This document shows, piece after piece, positions 27,787 through 37,800 of a stretch of 64,000 nt of DNA (the stretch's first letter is position 1; each line of letters opens with the position of its first letter). The notes under the pieces were generated by a model that was not told the origin of the DNA, did not search any database, and worked only from the letters and a program-made list of their open reading frames with translations. The stretch is from assembly GCA_900764105.1 (NCBI GenBank), contig CAAFMS010000010.1, positions 1 through 64,000 on the forward strand, in the 5' to 3' direction. The DNA is from Clostridia bacterium (GTDB taxonomy: Bacteria; Bacillota; Clostridia; Christensenellales; Borkfalkiaceae). A program made the translations under genes and the position numbers.

Positions 27787-27931
27787 CGCTTCCTCCTTCG
27801 GGGGAAGTGGGTTGACGGAATGAAATGGAAGTCAAGCCGATAGGGGATAAATAAACGAGCGTTTGAATTGTCCCCTATCGTCAAAATCTCGCTTACGCTC
27901 AATTTTGCCACTTCCCCCGAAGGAGGAAGCG
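27787..27931. repeat. Intergenic element A with 24-bp terminal inverted repeats
   Basis: Positions 27787-27810 (CGCTTCCTCCTTCGGGGGAA and on to AAGTGG) recur as an exact reverse complement at 27908-27931. Inside is a core (27811-27850) with TTGACGGAATGAAATGGAAG and CAAGCCGATAGGGGA that is shared, inverted, with the elements near 55.0 and 62.9 kb, plus a nested inverted repeat, CGATAGGGGA with TCCCCTATCG. No protein is encoded. It looks like a MITE-like or BOX-like non-autonomous repeat. No target-site duplication is obvious. Confidence 0.8.
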
Positions 27932-27994
27932 GAGAGGTGAGTTTTCAAACCTTCCGAAGGAGGAAGCGTAGAGGTGAGTTTTCAAACCTTCCGA
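27921..27994. repeat. 37-bp tandem duplication at the right end of element A
   Basis: Positions 27921-27957 and 27958-27994 are the same 37 bases (AGGAGGAAGCG, then AGAGGTGAGTTTTC) with one mismatch. The duplicated unit includes the outer part of element A's right inverted repeat and adjoining bases, suggesting slippage or a secondary duplication after insertion. The words GTAGAGGTG also occur near 54901. Confidence 0.85.
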
Positions 27995-28089
27995 AGCGGA
28001 AAACGAGTGAGGAAAACGCAGAATAATAAGCGAAAAACTATATCAAAGCGGCAAAACGCGACGATTGATTAAAAACGAAAAATTTTGAT

Positions 28090-28128
28090 AAAAGCAGACT
28101 AGTCTGCTTTTGCTCTTTGAGCAAAAGC
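28090..28128 (+). promoter_or_regulatory. Two overlapping, mutually exclusive hairpins before the second operon
   Basis: AAAAGCAGACT/AGTCTGCTTTT is a perfect 22-base palindrome (28090-28111). Its right arm GCTTTT also forms a 10-bp stem GCTTTTGCTC/GAGCAAAAGC (28106-28128, loop TTT). Only one can form at a time. They lie 39-77 bases before the ATG at 28167. The second hairpin has no strong T-tract after it. The first could alternatively be a dimer-binding operator. Confidence 0.55.
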
Positions 28129-28166
28129 AATTACTTGAATAGAAAAAACGTAACGGAGGAATAAAG

Positions 28167-29504
28167 ATGAAATTTTTAAAATCACTACTGTGTCTCGCTG
28201 TGGCGGGAACGATGCTCGCAGTCACGGCGTGTATGGACGGAGGCGGTACGACTTCCGAATCGCAAGGCAGCGAGAACGTCTCTCAGAGTACGTCTGAAAG
28301 CGACAAAGGAGAAATCGATATGAAGAAATTTCCGCTTTACAACAAGGACTATGAAAATCTCGCTTACGAGACTGCCGACTACAAAGCCGCGATGACCGCG
28401 CCTTACTGGAAAGGCAACGTTATTTATAACGAGTTATCTCTTCCGATACTCTACGAAAACGGCGAGGTTTACGCGAAACTCTACTATACGCCGACGAAAG
28501 TGTTCAGCGTGCAGGATCAGAAACTCGCTAAGACGTACGAAGAGGGCAAGGATTACGTAGTGGATAAAGAGAACAAAAAACTCGTAATTCCGAAGGGTTC
28601 TTCAATTCCGACTTTGAATGAAAAAGCCGACGCGGGCGAAAATCCGCCCGAGGGTTTTACCTATACTTCGGGCATGCCGAACAATATCGACCTCTATACT
28701 ATATGGAATCTCGGAACGGGCAATTTCGTATACACCGAAAGCGCGTATTTCTACGGCAAGTACCTTTCGATTTCCTACGCTTACGAAGTGGGGGACTTGG
28801 ATGCCTCGATATTTGCGAAATACGACGCGACCTCGCTTTCGACGGTGAGGAACAAACTTAAAAAAGGCGAAAAGATAAGCCTCGTCACGATAGGCGACAG
28901 CATAACCGAGGGGTGTTCGTCCACGGGCGATAATCTTCACGTTGCGCCCGAAACCCCGTGCTACGTCAATCAGATAAAGAGCGAACTCGAAAGAGTTTAC
29001 AAAGCGACCGTCAATTTAACCAACGTCGGTAAGGGCGGTAGCGAGAGTAAGTACCCGCTTTCGGGCGAAGGGAGCGCGGCTCTCGGAAGAGCGAAAGCAG
29101 CCGACCCCGACCTTTGCGTGATAGCGTACGGAATGAACGACAGTTCCTCGCAGGTATCGCCGGCCGCTTACGACGATAATATTCGCAGAATAATAAGCGA
29201 AATCAAAAACGTTTCGCCCGACTGCGAGTTTATTCTCGTAAACAGTTTTCCGTGCAACCCGTTGTACGAGAGAGACGCGACCCTTTTCGACGGGTATCTT
29301 AAAAAACTCAACAAGATAGCGGAGGAGGACGAGGGCGGTCATACCGTAGTCGTAGATATGCAGAAAGTGGGCAAATACTATATGCAGACGAAGAAATATT
29401 GCGAAATATCTTCGAGCAACGTAAACCACCCGAACGACTTTTTACACAGAGTCTACGCGATGAATATCGTTTCGACTATCTGCGATTATAAAAATCTGAA
29501 ATAA
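28167..29504 (+). CDS. SGNH/GDSL-family hydrolase lipoprotein
   Basis: The protein has 445 residues. Lipobox ends at Cys22 (AVTAC), followed by a Ser/Glu-rich linker to about 50. The catalytic SGNH blocks are in the C-terminal half: LVTIGDSITEGCS (Ser near 245), GKGGSESKYPLSG (Gly), YGMNDSS (Asn), and a final NHPNDFLHRVYA (Asp-x-x-His). The roughly 190 residues before the catalytic domain are beta-rich, like the N-terminal jelly-roll of SGNH carbohydrate esterases. It probably deacylates glycans at the surface before uptake by the transporter that follows at 29542. GGAGG precedes the ATG at the usual distance. Confidence 0.87.
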   Translation: MKFLKSLLCLAVAGTMLAVTACMDGGGTTSESQGSENVSQSTSESDKGEIDMKKFPLYNKDYENLAYETADYKAAMTAPYWKGNVIYNELSLPILYENGEVYAKLYYTPTKVFSVQDQKLAKTYEEGKDYVVDKENKKLVIPKGSSIPTLNEKADAGENPPEGFTYTSGMPNNIDLYTIWNLGTGNFVYTESAYFYGKYLSISYAYEVGDLDASIFAKYDATSLSTVRNKLKKGEKISLVTIGDSITEGCSSTGDNLHVAPETPCYVNQIKSELERVYKATVNLTNVGKGGSESKYPLSGEGSAALGRAKAADPDLCVIAYGMNDSSSQVSPAAYDDNIRRIISEIKNVSPDCEFILVNSFPCNPLYERDATLFDGYLKKLNKIAEEDEGGHTVVVDMQKVGKYYMQTKKYCEISSSNVNHPNDFLHRVYAMNIVSTICDYKNLK

Positions 29505-29541
29505 AAACTAAGGCTGTGATTTCAGTCAAGGGAGAAATAAT

Positions 29542-30954
29542 ATGAAAAAATTATTGAGACTTTTATCGCTGGTATTAGCGATAGCGTGTTCGCTTGCGTT
29601 CGTCGGTTGCGGCGGAACGAGCGGCGGCAATTCGTCGGGTTCGGGTAACGGCGGCGGAAGCGAATCGTCGGGCGACGGAAAAGCGGCTTACACCGTAGAC
29701 TTCGATTTACCCGCTACCACCGAGGCTACCATTAAAATCGGAATTCCCGACAACGACCCCGAAAAGAAGAAAATCAACGCGATAATAACGGAATTCAACA
29801 AACGCTATCCGAAAATTACCGTAAATACTTCGACGTTCGTTATCAGCAACTACGCTACGACGATTGTTCAGCAGGGCAGAGCGGGACTTTTAGCGGATAT
29901 AGTATGGTGCAACTCTTCCAACTACTACGTTCCCGTTGCGAGCGGCTACGCCCTCAACCTCAACGATTATATCAAACAGGCGAAAGAAGCGGGCGCGTTC
30001 GATTACGAGAACGATTTCACCGACGCTTTCCGAAAAATGGGTAAATCGGACGGAAAACTTTACGCTATCGCCCGTTCTACCGATTCCGTCGTAACTTTCT
30101 ACAATAAAGAGATTCTTACAACCGCGGGCGTAGACCTTTCGGTATTCAAAAACGGCTGGACTTGGGACGATTTCCTTTCCGTCTGCGCGAAACTGAGAAA
30201 ATATTACGACGACAGAGGCGAAACCAAGGCTTATCCCATCGACTCGAATATCGGCTGGGAATCGGTCGGCTATCCTATAATCAAGGCTCTCGGCGGCGAA
30301 ATGTTCAATGATAACGGCGAATTCTGCTTTACCAAAGAAGTTTCGGATAAGGTTCACGCGTTCATTAAAGATCTCGTTGACAAGAGATATATTCCCTCGG
30401 CGAACGACTCCGTAACGAGTTTCGAGTCCGGCACGGGCGCGATGCTCTTCCAGTCTGCTTCGCTCGACGTATATCAGTCCAAGGCTACTCACGCCGACAA
30501 GTTCGACGTGGTTTCCTTCCCGCTCATCGGCGAAAATCCGCAAATCGGCTTCGGCTTCGCGGGCTATTTCGTAAACGACGCGGTTAAAAAGGATCAGACT
30601 AAACTCAACGCTTCTCTCGCGTTTATGACCTACCTTATGAGTTACGAAGGTCAGCAGGTTATGGCTGAAAAAGGCGGTTTGTATCTCCCGTCTATCAGAA
30701 ACGACCTTTCGTCTACGAACCCCGACGCTAAATGGTGCGCGGAGTACAAAGACAAATTCAACCTCGAAGCGTATTCCTACGGAGCGCAGTATAAAGTCGG
30801 AATGGAATTCCTTCAGTACGTTAAGCCCACGCTTGCGGACGCTATCGTAAAGAAAATGAACGGATATACGGGCAGTTACTGCGTAGAAAAAGACGCGGCT
30901 TCCGCTTACAGACTCTTTAAATCGGATATAGAGGACGTCTTGGAAGATGTATAA
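29542..30954 (+). CDS. ABC transporter extracellular sugar-binding lipoprotein
   Basis: The protein has 470 residues, the usual size for the family. Lipobox ends at Cys23 (AFVGC), followed by a Gly/Ser linker to about 48. The N-lobe starts at EATIKIGIPDNDPEKKKINA and contains FNKRYPKITVNTSTF; KLYAIARSTDSVVTFYNKEI and WTWDDFLSVCAKLRKYY are standard for MalE-type sugar binders (SBP_bac_1/8). It captures the substrate for permeases 30947 and 31867. Its last eight bases overlap the first permease gene, which points to translational coupling. GGGAGA precedes the ATG. Confidence 0.93.
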   Translation: MKKLLRLLSLVLAIACSLAFVGCGGTSGGNSSGSGNGGGSESSGDGKAAYTVDFDLPATTEATIKIGIPDNDPEKKKINAIITEFNKRYPKITVNTSTFVISNYATTIVQQGRAGLLADIVWCNSSNYYVPVASGYALNLNDYIKQAKEAGAFDYENDFTDAFRKMGKSDGKLYAIARSTDSVVTFYNKEILTTAGVDLSVFKNGWTWDDFLSVCAKLRKYYDDRGETKAYPIDSNIGWESVGYPIIKALGGEMFNDNGEFCFTKEVSDKVHAFIKDLVDKRYIPSANDSVTSFESGTGAMLFQSASLDVYQSKATHADKFDVVSFPLIGENPQIGFGFAGYFVNDAVKKDQTKLNASLAFMTYLMSYEGQQVMAEKGGLYLPSIRNDLSSTNPDAKWCAEYKDKFNLEAYSYGAQYKVGMEFLQYVKPTLADAIVKKMNGYTGSYCVEKDAASAYRLFKSDIEDVLEDV

Positions 30955-31864
30955 GAAAAAGTCGCTTTCTTTCGGAGAGAGGGCGAAAAAATTCTGGCGC
31001 GACAATCGCGAGGGGTGGATGTTCGTCCTACCCCTCGTAATCGGACTCGGCGTGTTCACGGCTTACCCTATGATTCAGTCGCTTATATATTCGTTTCACC
31101 GCTATAAGGGTACGGAATACTACTTTAACGGTTGGACGAACTACGTTCACATACTGACGAAAAACAGAGATTTCTGGGGCGTGGTCGGTAACACCTGTTT
31201 CTACGCGTTCGTAAGCGTGCCGATAGTACTCGTTTCGAGTTATTTAATCGCAACGCTTGTCAATCAGAAAGTCAAAGGCGTCGGAATTTTCAGGGTAATA
31301 TACTATTTGCCCTGCGTAATCCCGGGGGTTGTCGGCGGACTTTTGTGGAAAGATATTTTCTCGCAAAACGGCATTTTCAATCAATTTCTCGCCCTTTTCG
31401 GCGGGCATTGCGACTTCTTCGAAAGCGGAAACAAGTTCGTAGCCATACCGTCGATATTCCTTATGAACATGTGGAGTATAGGCGGCGGCATGATACTGTG
31501 GCTCTCGGCTTTTAAATCTATTCCTAACCAACTCTACGAGGCGGCGGAGATAGACGGGGCGGGGAAAGTGAAATGTTTTTTCAACATCACCATTCCCATG
31601 TCCGCGCCGATGATATTTTTTAACGTAGTCACGATGCTTATCGGAACGCTTCAATATAACGGAACGCTTACTTTCGCCCCGAACGGCGAGGGGAAGGACG
31701 GCTCGCTGTTTATGTACGCCGTTTTAATCTACGAAAAGGCGTTTCAGGAACTCAGTTTCGGTTACGCTTCCGCGCTCGCGTGGATACTTCTCGTATTCGT
31801 TCTCGCCCTCACGGGCTTGCTCTTCTTCCTCAGAAGATTTACTTACAGCGGGGAGGATAACTGA
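30947..31864 (+). CDS. ABC transporter sugar permease (MalF/UgpA type)
   Basis: The protein has 305 residues with six predicted membrane segments (about 22-45, 82-108, 117-138, 168-190, 220-243, 277-298). The coupling loop YEAAEIDGAGKVKCFFNITIP carries a classic EAA motif. FILPLVIGLGVFTAYPM-like residues mark the first segment, as in UgpA/LacF permeases. The start overlaps the binding-protein gene by eight bases, and the stop is two bases before the next permease. It uses an ATPase encoded elsewhere. Confidence 0.93.
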   Translation: MYKKKSLSFGERAKKFWRDNREGWMFVLPLVIGLGVFTAYPMIQSLIYSFHRYKGTEYYFNGWTNYVHILTKNRDFWGVVGNTCFYAFVSVPIVLVSSYLIATLVNQKVKGVGIFRVIYYLPCVIPGVVGGLLWKDIFSQNGIFNQFLALFGGHCDFFESGNKFVAIPSIFLMNMWSIGGGMILWLSAFKSIPNQLYEAAEIDGAGKVKCFFNITIPMSAPMIFFNVVTMLIGTLQYNGTLTFAPNGEGKDGSLFMYAVLIYEKAFQELSFGYASALAWILLVFVLALTGLLFFLRRFTYSGEDN

Positions 31865-31866
31865 TT

Positions 31867-32745
31867 ATGACGAATACTGCGATGAAAAAGACGATGTCGG
31901 CGAAAACGAACGCGATAATATACAAAGTCGTATGTTATACGCTTTTGGTACTGTTCGCGGTAATATTGATATTCCCTTACGCTTTTATGATAAGTAAAAG
32001 TCTTATGAGTCCCGAAGAGGCGATAAGCCCCAAAACGGTGCTTTTACCCGCCTCTCCGCAGTGGGGCAATTATGCGGAGATTCTGAAAGACAGCGGGTAC
32101 GGAAAAGCGTTTCTCCACACGTTCGAGGTTATCGTTTTTAACTCGATAGCCGTTCCGCTTTCGGCGACTTTCGTCGCGTTCGGTTTCGCGAGATTTAAAT
32201 TCGTCGGCAAGAACTTCCTGTTTATGTTTATGCTCTCGACGATGATGCTTCCCGCGGTCGTAACGCAAATATCTCTGTACGTTTTATACAGCAAGATAAA
32301 CTGGCTCAACACTCTGCTTCCGCTTACGATACCGAATATAACGGGCGGCGGAGCGATATATATCTTCCTCGCGAGGTCGTTTGTTCAAAGTCTTCCGAAA
32401 GACATAGACGACGCGGCGAAGATTGACGGCGCGGGACCTATAAGGAGATACGCGGCGATAACGCTTCCCCTTTTGAAACCCGTTCTGATCTATATCGTAA
32501 TCAACGTATTCAATTCGGCTTGGGGCGACTATTACGGTCCGCTTATCTGGAAACTCGACGAGAATTTCCCCGATACTCTCGCGTATAAAGTGTTCTATCT
32601 CATAACGAGCGGAGCGGTCGGAAACGACAAGACGAATATCCGTATGGCGGCGGGCGTTATAATGAGTATCGTTCCTGCGGTACTGTTCTTCATCTTCCAG
32701 AAACAACTTATCGAAGGCGTTGCTATGGACGGATTGAAGGGCTGA
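31867..32745 (+). CDS. ABC transporter sugar permease (MalG/UgpE type)
   Basis: The protein has 292 residues with six membrane segments, the first at about 20-40. IDDAAKIDGAGPIRRYAAITLP is the coupling loop (DDAA in place of EAA). The C-terminus FQKQLIEGVAMDGLKG is the standard ending of the MalG/UgpE group. It completes the second ABC importer together with 29542 and 30947. An internal ATG (codon 6) could also serve as the start. Confidence 0.93.
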   Translation: MTNTAMKKTMSAKTNAIIYKVVCYTLLVLFAVILIFPYAFMISKSLMSPEEAISPKTVLLPASPQWGNYAEILKDSGYGKAFLHTFEVIVFNSIAVPLSATFVAFGFARFKFVGKNFLFMFMLSTMMLPAVVTQISLYVLYSKINWLNTLLPLTIPNITGGGAIYIFLARSFVQSLPKDIDDAAKIDGAGPIRRYAAITLPLLKPVLIYIVINVFNSAWGDYYGPLIWKLDENFPDTLAYKVFYLITSGAVGNDKTNIRMAAGVIMSIVPAVLFFIFQKQLIEGVAMDGLKG

Positions 32746-32774
32746 TTAAACGAAATATATAATCGAGGAAAATT

Positions 32775-34724
32775 ATGAAAGATAAGATTAAGAAAACTGC
32801 CTGCGTATGCCTTTCGGCGGCTGTGCTTTTTGCTGCGACCGCTTGCGGCGGCGACGACGCGGGTACAAGCGGCGGCGGCAATTCCGCGGGCGGCGGTAAT
32901 AGTTCGGGGAGCGAATCTACTATAGACAGACTTCCTAACGACGACAGATATCTGACTCCTCAGGAGTACAGTATCGCGAACCTTACCGCGATAGACGATT
33001 ACGGCAGAACGGTTACGGTCAAAGACCCGAACAACGAGTCTAAAAAATATCTCGGAATGTTTTATTTCGCATGGCTCGGCAGTCAGGGCAGTTCGGGCGT
33101 TTACGACGTGACGAAACTCGAAAGAGAAAACCCGACCGCCCTTTACGACCCGACGAATACCACCGATTCTCCGGCGTGGCAGTTCCACTTCAACAGCGAG
33201 CCGCTTTTCGGGTACTATTCTATGAAAGACCCGTGGGTTATTACTCGCCATATCGAAATGCTCACTTTTGCGGGCGTCGATTACGTTCTTTTCGACTTCA
33301 CGAACGCCGTGACTTATAACGACGTCGTTCAACTCTTTTTGGAGACTGCGAAAAAGTTCAAGGAGCAGGGCTGGAACGTTCCGAAAGTCGGGTTTTACAC
33401 CAACAGTTATTCGCTCAACACCGTGAATAACGTATACAACAGATTTTACGCGGGCGGTCAGTACGACGATATGTGGTTCCGCTTCGAGGGGGACGACAGA
33501 CCCGTCATAGTCGGCGTTTCCACGGCGAACGGCGGAGCGACCGATCAGGGCGATTCTTCGCAGTTTATTTCGACGGACAGCGAACTTTATAAATACTTCA
33601 ATTTCTATGAGTCGCAATGGCCGTCGTCGGCGAATAAAAATCAGCAAAAGGGTCTCCCGTGGATGCAATGGGGCGAACCCGTTCCGAACGAAAACGGCTT
33701 CATTTCCGTTTCGGTCGCGCAACATTCCGCTCAGAGCGTATTTTTCTCGGATCAGTTGAATAACTCTTCGAGAGGCTATAACGGCGTGGGCGGCAAAGAG
33801 AGCGACTGGAAGAGGGGAGCGAATTTCGAATGGCAATGGAATACCGCGTTCGCCTACGATAAAGCGGGAGCGGTCAAAAACATTTTCGTCACGGGCTGGA
33901 ACGAATGGACTGCTATCAAGTACCCGTCGGGCAAATACCATACCGAAAGTAATAAATGGGCGGGTATTCCGAACGGCGCGAGCGGCTATACGGGTAAAGA
34001 AGTGTGGTTCGTTGACGATTACAACGCCGAATATTCGAGAGAAGTCGAGCCGGGCAAGGAATACGGCGACGGGTTCTATATCCAACTTGCGGCAAACGGC
34101 AGACAATTCAAGATGAGCGACGCCAAAAAGTACAACATGAAGAAAAAGACTATTTCCGACCTGTCCGATTTCTCGGCTTGGAAAAACGTTTTCGTGGAGT
34201 ACGCGGACTTTGCGGGCGACGCTATCGCGAGAGACGGCGAAAACGCGGCGAACGTTCCGCACTCTTATATAGATAATTCCAACCGCAACGACATAAAGAC
34301 GATAAAAGTCGCTCATAACGACGAATATCTCTACTTCTACGTCGAAACGGCGGACGATATAACCGAGTACAACGGAACGGATAGTAATTGGATGAACATT
34401 CTTATTTCCGCAGGCAATACCGACACTTCGTTCGCAGGCTTCAATTATATAGTAAATCGTTCGGTAAAGAACGGGAAAACTTCGATAGAGAAATGTAACG
34501 CGAAGGGCTTTAATTGGACTAAATCGGGCGAGGGCGAAATAGCCGTTTCCGGCAATAAAATGGCTGTTAAAATTCCGCTTTCGACGCTCGGACTTACTGC
34601 GAACAACGTTGAGATTTCATTCAAGGTCTGCGACAACGTTCAAAAGCCCGACGACATTCTCGACTACTACGTCACGGGAGACTGCGCGCCTATCGGCAGA
34701 TTCGGTTACGCATACGGCAAATAA
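32775..34724 (+). CDS. GH99-like lipoprotein with CBM9-like C-terminal domain
   Basis: The protein has 649 residues. Lipobox ends at Cys24 (AATAC), followed by a Gly/Ser linker. The catalytic-like region (about 90-450) begins YLGMFYFAWLG and includes FAGVDYVLFDFTNA and the distinctive VTGWNEWTAIKYP, features of the GH71/GH99-like barrel family. Residues 480-645 (IKVAHNDEYLYFYVETADDI) match a CBM9/DOMON-type module. It probably cleaves a glycan at the surface before import by the adjoining transporter; specificity (alpha-mannoside, alpha-glucan or other) is not predictable. GAGGAAAA precedes the ATG. A 9-bp hairpin (34732-34769) follows the stop. Confidence 0.8.
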   Translation: MKDKIKKTACVCLSAAVLFAATACGGDDAGTSGGGNSAGGGNSSGSESTIDRLPNDDRYLTPQEYSIANLTAIDDYGRTVTVKDPNNESKKYLGMFYFAWLGSQGSSGVYDVTKLERENPTALYDPTNTTDSPAWQFHFNSEPLFGYYSMKDPWVITRHIEMLTFAGVDYVLFDFTNAVTYNDVVQLFLETAKKFKEQGWNVPKVGFYTNSYSLNTVNNVYNRFYAGGQYDDMWFRFEGDDRPVIVGVSTANGGATDQGDSSQFISTDSELYKYFNFYESQWPSSANKNQQKGLPWMQWGEPVPNENGFISVSVAQHSAQSVFFSDQLNNSSRGYNGVGGKESDWKRGANFEWQWNTAFAYDKAGAVKNIFVTGWNEWTAIKYPSGKYHTESNKWAGIPNGASGYTGKEVWFVDDYNAEYSREVEPGKEYGDGFYIQLAANGRQFKMSDAKKYNMKKKTISDLSDFSAWKNVFVEYADFAGDAIARDGENAANVPHSYIDNSNRNDIKTIKVAHNDEYLYFYVETADDITEYNGTDSNWMNILISAGNTDTSFAGFNYIVNRSVKNGKTSIEKCNAKGFNWTKSGEGEIAVSGNKMAVKIPLSTLGLTANNVEISFKVCDNVQKPDDILDYYVTGDCAPIGRFGYAYGK

Positions 34725-34731
34725 GACTCAG

Positions 34732-34769
34732 CCGCATAGCGCATTTCGGTTAAATCTCAGGCTATGCGG
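34732..34769 (+). terminator. Hairpin after the GH99-like gene
   Basis: CCGCATAGC (34732-34740) pairs exactly with GCTATGCGG (34761-34769) around a 20-base loop. There is no T-tract, so it may be an mRNA end stabiliser or a weak terminator before the next gene. Confidence 0.35.
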
Positions 34770-34827
34770 GGTAGTCCGTAATAAATAAGGAATAATTCGG
34801 TATCAAACCGATTTTAGGAGGAAAAAT

Positions 34828-37800
34828 ATGAAAAGGAAAATGGCAATGGTCTTATTGACCTTGGTTACGGCTGTTTCGCTCGTATTCGGAATGACTACGA
34901 TAGCGGCGCAGGCGGCAACCGAACTTGTGCTCGGAGAGGTATCGACGGAAAACACCAAAAATACCGCTATCGAGATCGGGTGCGAACAGTTTACGAACGG
35001 CGGCGAGGACGTCGACCTTACCGTAAACGGCAAAGAGTACGTTACGCTGACGACGAACGGAACTACTTATAACGCAAGTCACATAAGACAGGTTCACAGC
35101 AGAAAAACTTTCAGAGTTTATTTTTTGGGCTCGGGATATAATTTCAGTTCTGCGAAAAAGGGAGATTTATTCACGGTTAAGGCAGGATTCGCAATTTCGA
35201 ATTATGATCTCACCGTATCGGAAGATATAAATTATATCTTCACGGGATCTTCATGGATAAAAGGTAGCGAACTTCCTACCGAAGCGGAAGCGTTTGTACT
35301 CGGCGACGTTTCTTCGACGAAAGACACGCAGATAGAGATTGCCTGCGCTCAGCTTTTAACGGGCGGCAACGAAGCGGATCTTACTGTAAATGCGGCAACT
35401 AATATTTCTATGACTGCTGCGGACGGAGAGGTTTATACTCCCAGCCATATCAGACAGATAGTTTCAAGAAAGACTTTCAAGTTGTACTTCAATAACGCGA
35501 ACGGCAACGGAAAGAAATATTCTTTCGCTTCGGCTGCAATAGGAGATCTCCTTACCATCAAGAAAGGCTTTGCGATTAAGGGAAACTACAATCTTGAAGC
35601 CAAAGAAGATATCAGCTACATCTTCACAGGTTCTACATGGATTCAAGGCAGCGAACTTCCCGCACAGAAAGGCGAGATGACCGTTACGAAATTCGGAACG
35701 ACGAGTTCTTACGGCAAAACCGACGCGCTTCTTTATATCAACACCGACTCGGAAAATACGACCGACTTCGGCGACGCGGATAAATCTTATCCGAGAGGAT
35801 TCGTAACGTTTACGTTTGCGGACGGCGCCGTCGGCGACGTATGGTATGCGAGAATCTGCAAAGACGAAGTAAGGCTTTTCATCCGTAATAAAAACGGAGT
35901 AGGAAACCTTAACGTCGCGAGCCTTGCGAGAGGCGATAAATTCGTAATCAAGAAAGGCTTTGCGATTTCCTCCGACGGAGCAACCGAAGTTAAGGCAGAC
36001 CTTAATTATATTTACACCGGTTCCGCATGGGTAGAGGGAACGGAACTTCCCGCGGAAGCCGAAGAGTTGGTTCTCGGAGACGTTTCCCCATTCTTTGTTT
36101 CGGGTACTCAGATTGAAATCGGTTGTACCGTATTCACGGGCGGCGACGAAAAGGATTTAACCGTAGAAAACGCAGATAAAATCGTTCTTACCGATACGAC
36201 GGGAAAGACTTACGCTTCAAGTCACAGGAGACAGATAACTTCGAGAAAAGCGTTTAAACTTTATTTCAACGGTACGGGTTATTCGTTCGACTCTGCAAAA
36301 CGCGGAGACAAACTCGTTATAGGAGCGGGCTTCGCTATTAAAGGCGATTACAATTACGTCGTAAAGAGCGATATAACTTACTTGTACACGGGAACGTGTT
36401 GGGTTAAAGCGACCGAACTTCCCGCAGAGAAAACAGAACTCAAAGTCAACAGCATTACCGCAGGCGTAGGCGTTTCGGGAGAAAATAAAGGCGACGCTCT
36501 CGTATACGTTAACACCGATTCTTCAAGCGACGTAAATAACGGCAATGCAGACGTTGCTGAGCTTCGCAATTTCGTAAGATATACGTTTGCGGGAGAAAGC
36601 GTTGCGTACGGCAACATATGGTATGCGAGACTTAACAAAGCCGAAGCGAGATTCTTCGTTCGTCAGAAAAATAACGCGGCGTCGAATATGGCTGTTTCCG
36701 ATATAGCGAAAGGCGATAAATTTACCGTAAAGAAAGGTTTCTCGATCGGCAACGCCGAAGTTAAAGCGGACGTTACCTATATTTACAACGGAAACGTTTG
36801 GGTTGACGAGAAAGATTATATCGACTACGACGCCCTTACCAAAAACGGCATAGCCGCGGACGTAACGGAAATCACTCTTTATAAGGGCGATAAATTCGTC
36901 GTTCCCGCTCTTCATTACACTTACGAGGAAGAAGTCAAAGTTCCCGAAGTCGTAGAAGCGGAAGACGTTACGGTCGAAAACGCGCCCGATATGAATACGG
37001 TAAACGAAAACGGTTACGACGTAACTCTTAAAGTCGGCGCCTTCTCGCTCAACTTAAAGGTTAAAGTTCTCGCAACTACCGATATTTTCGTAACAGGCGT
37101 TGTCGTCGATACGAGTTGGAACAAAATTCAGGTTGTAACTTCAACCGAAAACACCGCAAACAATACAAACACCCAGAAAGAATATCTCGAATATTTCTCT
37201 TATATGAGAAACGGCGTCGAACTCACGATTGACGGATACGTTATTCTTACCAAAAATTACGGACTTGACGTTTCCGCAAACGGCGAAAAACTCGTTTTCG
37301 GCGGAGTAAGCGCGGTTAAAGCAGGCGATACTCTCACGATTAAGAAAGGACTTCCCGGAATCAACGGCGAAAGACTTGCAAAAACCGTAACTTACGTTTA
37401 TAACGGCGGTAAGTTCGTAGAACTCGTAGAACCCGAAACGTTCGAACTCGCCGAGACCTCGGCGACGTTATTCGTGGGCGTTACCAGACAAATAGTAGTC
37501 AAAGACGACGAAAAAGTAACGGCGGTTTACACTTACGTTTCCGACCACCCCGAAATCGCTGCCGTAAACGAATACGGCGTTATCACGGGCGTTAAAGAAG
37601 GAACTGCGAAAATCACCGTTTCTTACAAAGGCGTTTCCAAAGAAATGACCGTTACGGTTAAACCCGAACCCGAGAAAACGGGCGTCGAAATAGTAAGCGA
37701 AATTCCGAAATATTACGTTCCCGTCTCTACGACGGAGGCCCCGACTTCGTTCGTCGGAATGGGTTATACTCTTAAAGCGCGTTACGTTTACGAGGGCGGC

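Noticed and set aside
32595..34316. A 573-codon open frame on the minus strand
   Set aside because: It lies opposite the GH99-like lipoprotein gene, has no recognisable domain, no ribosome site and Arg/Val-rich composition typical of antisense shadows in this genome.
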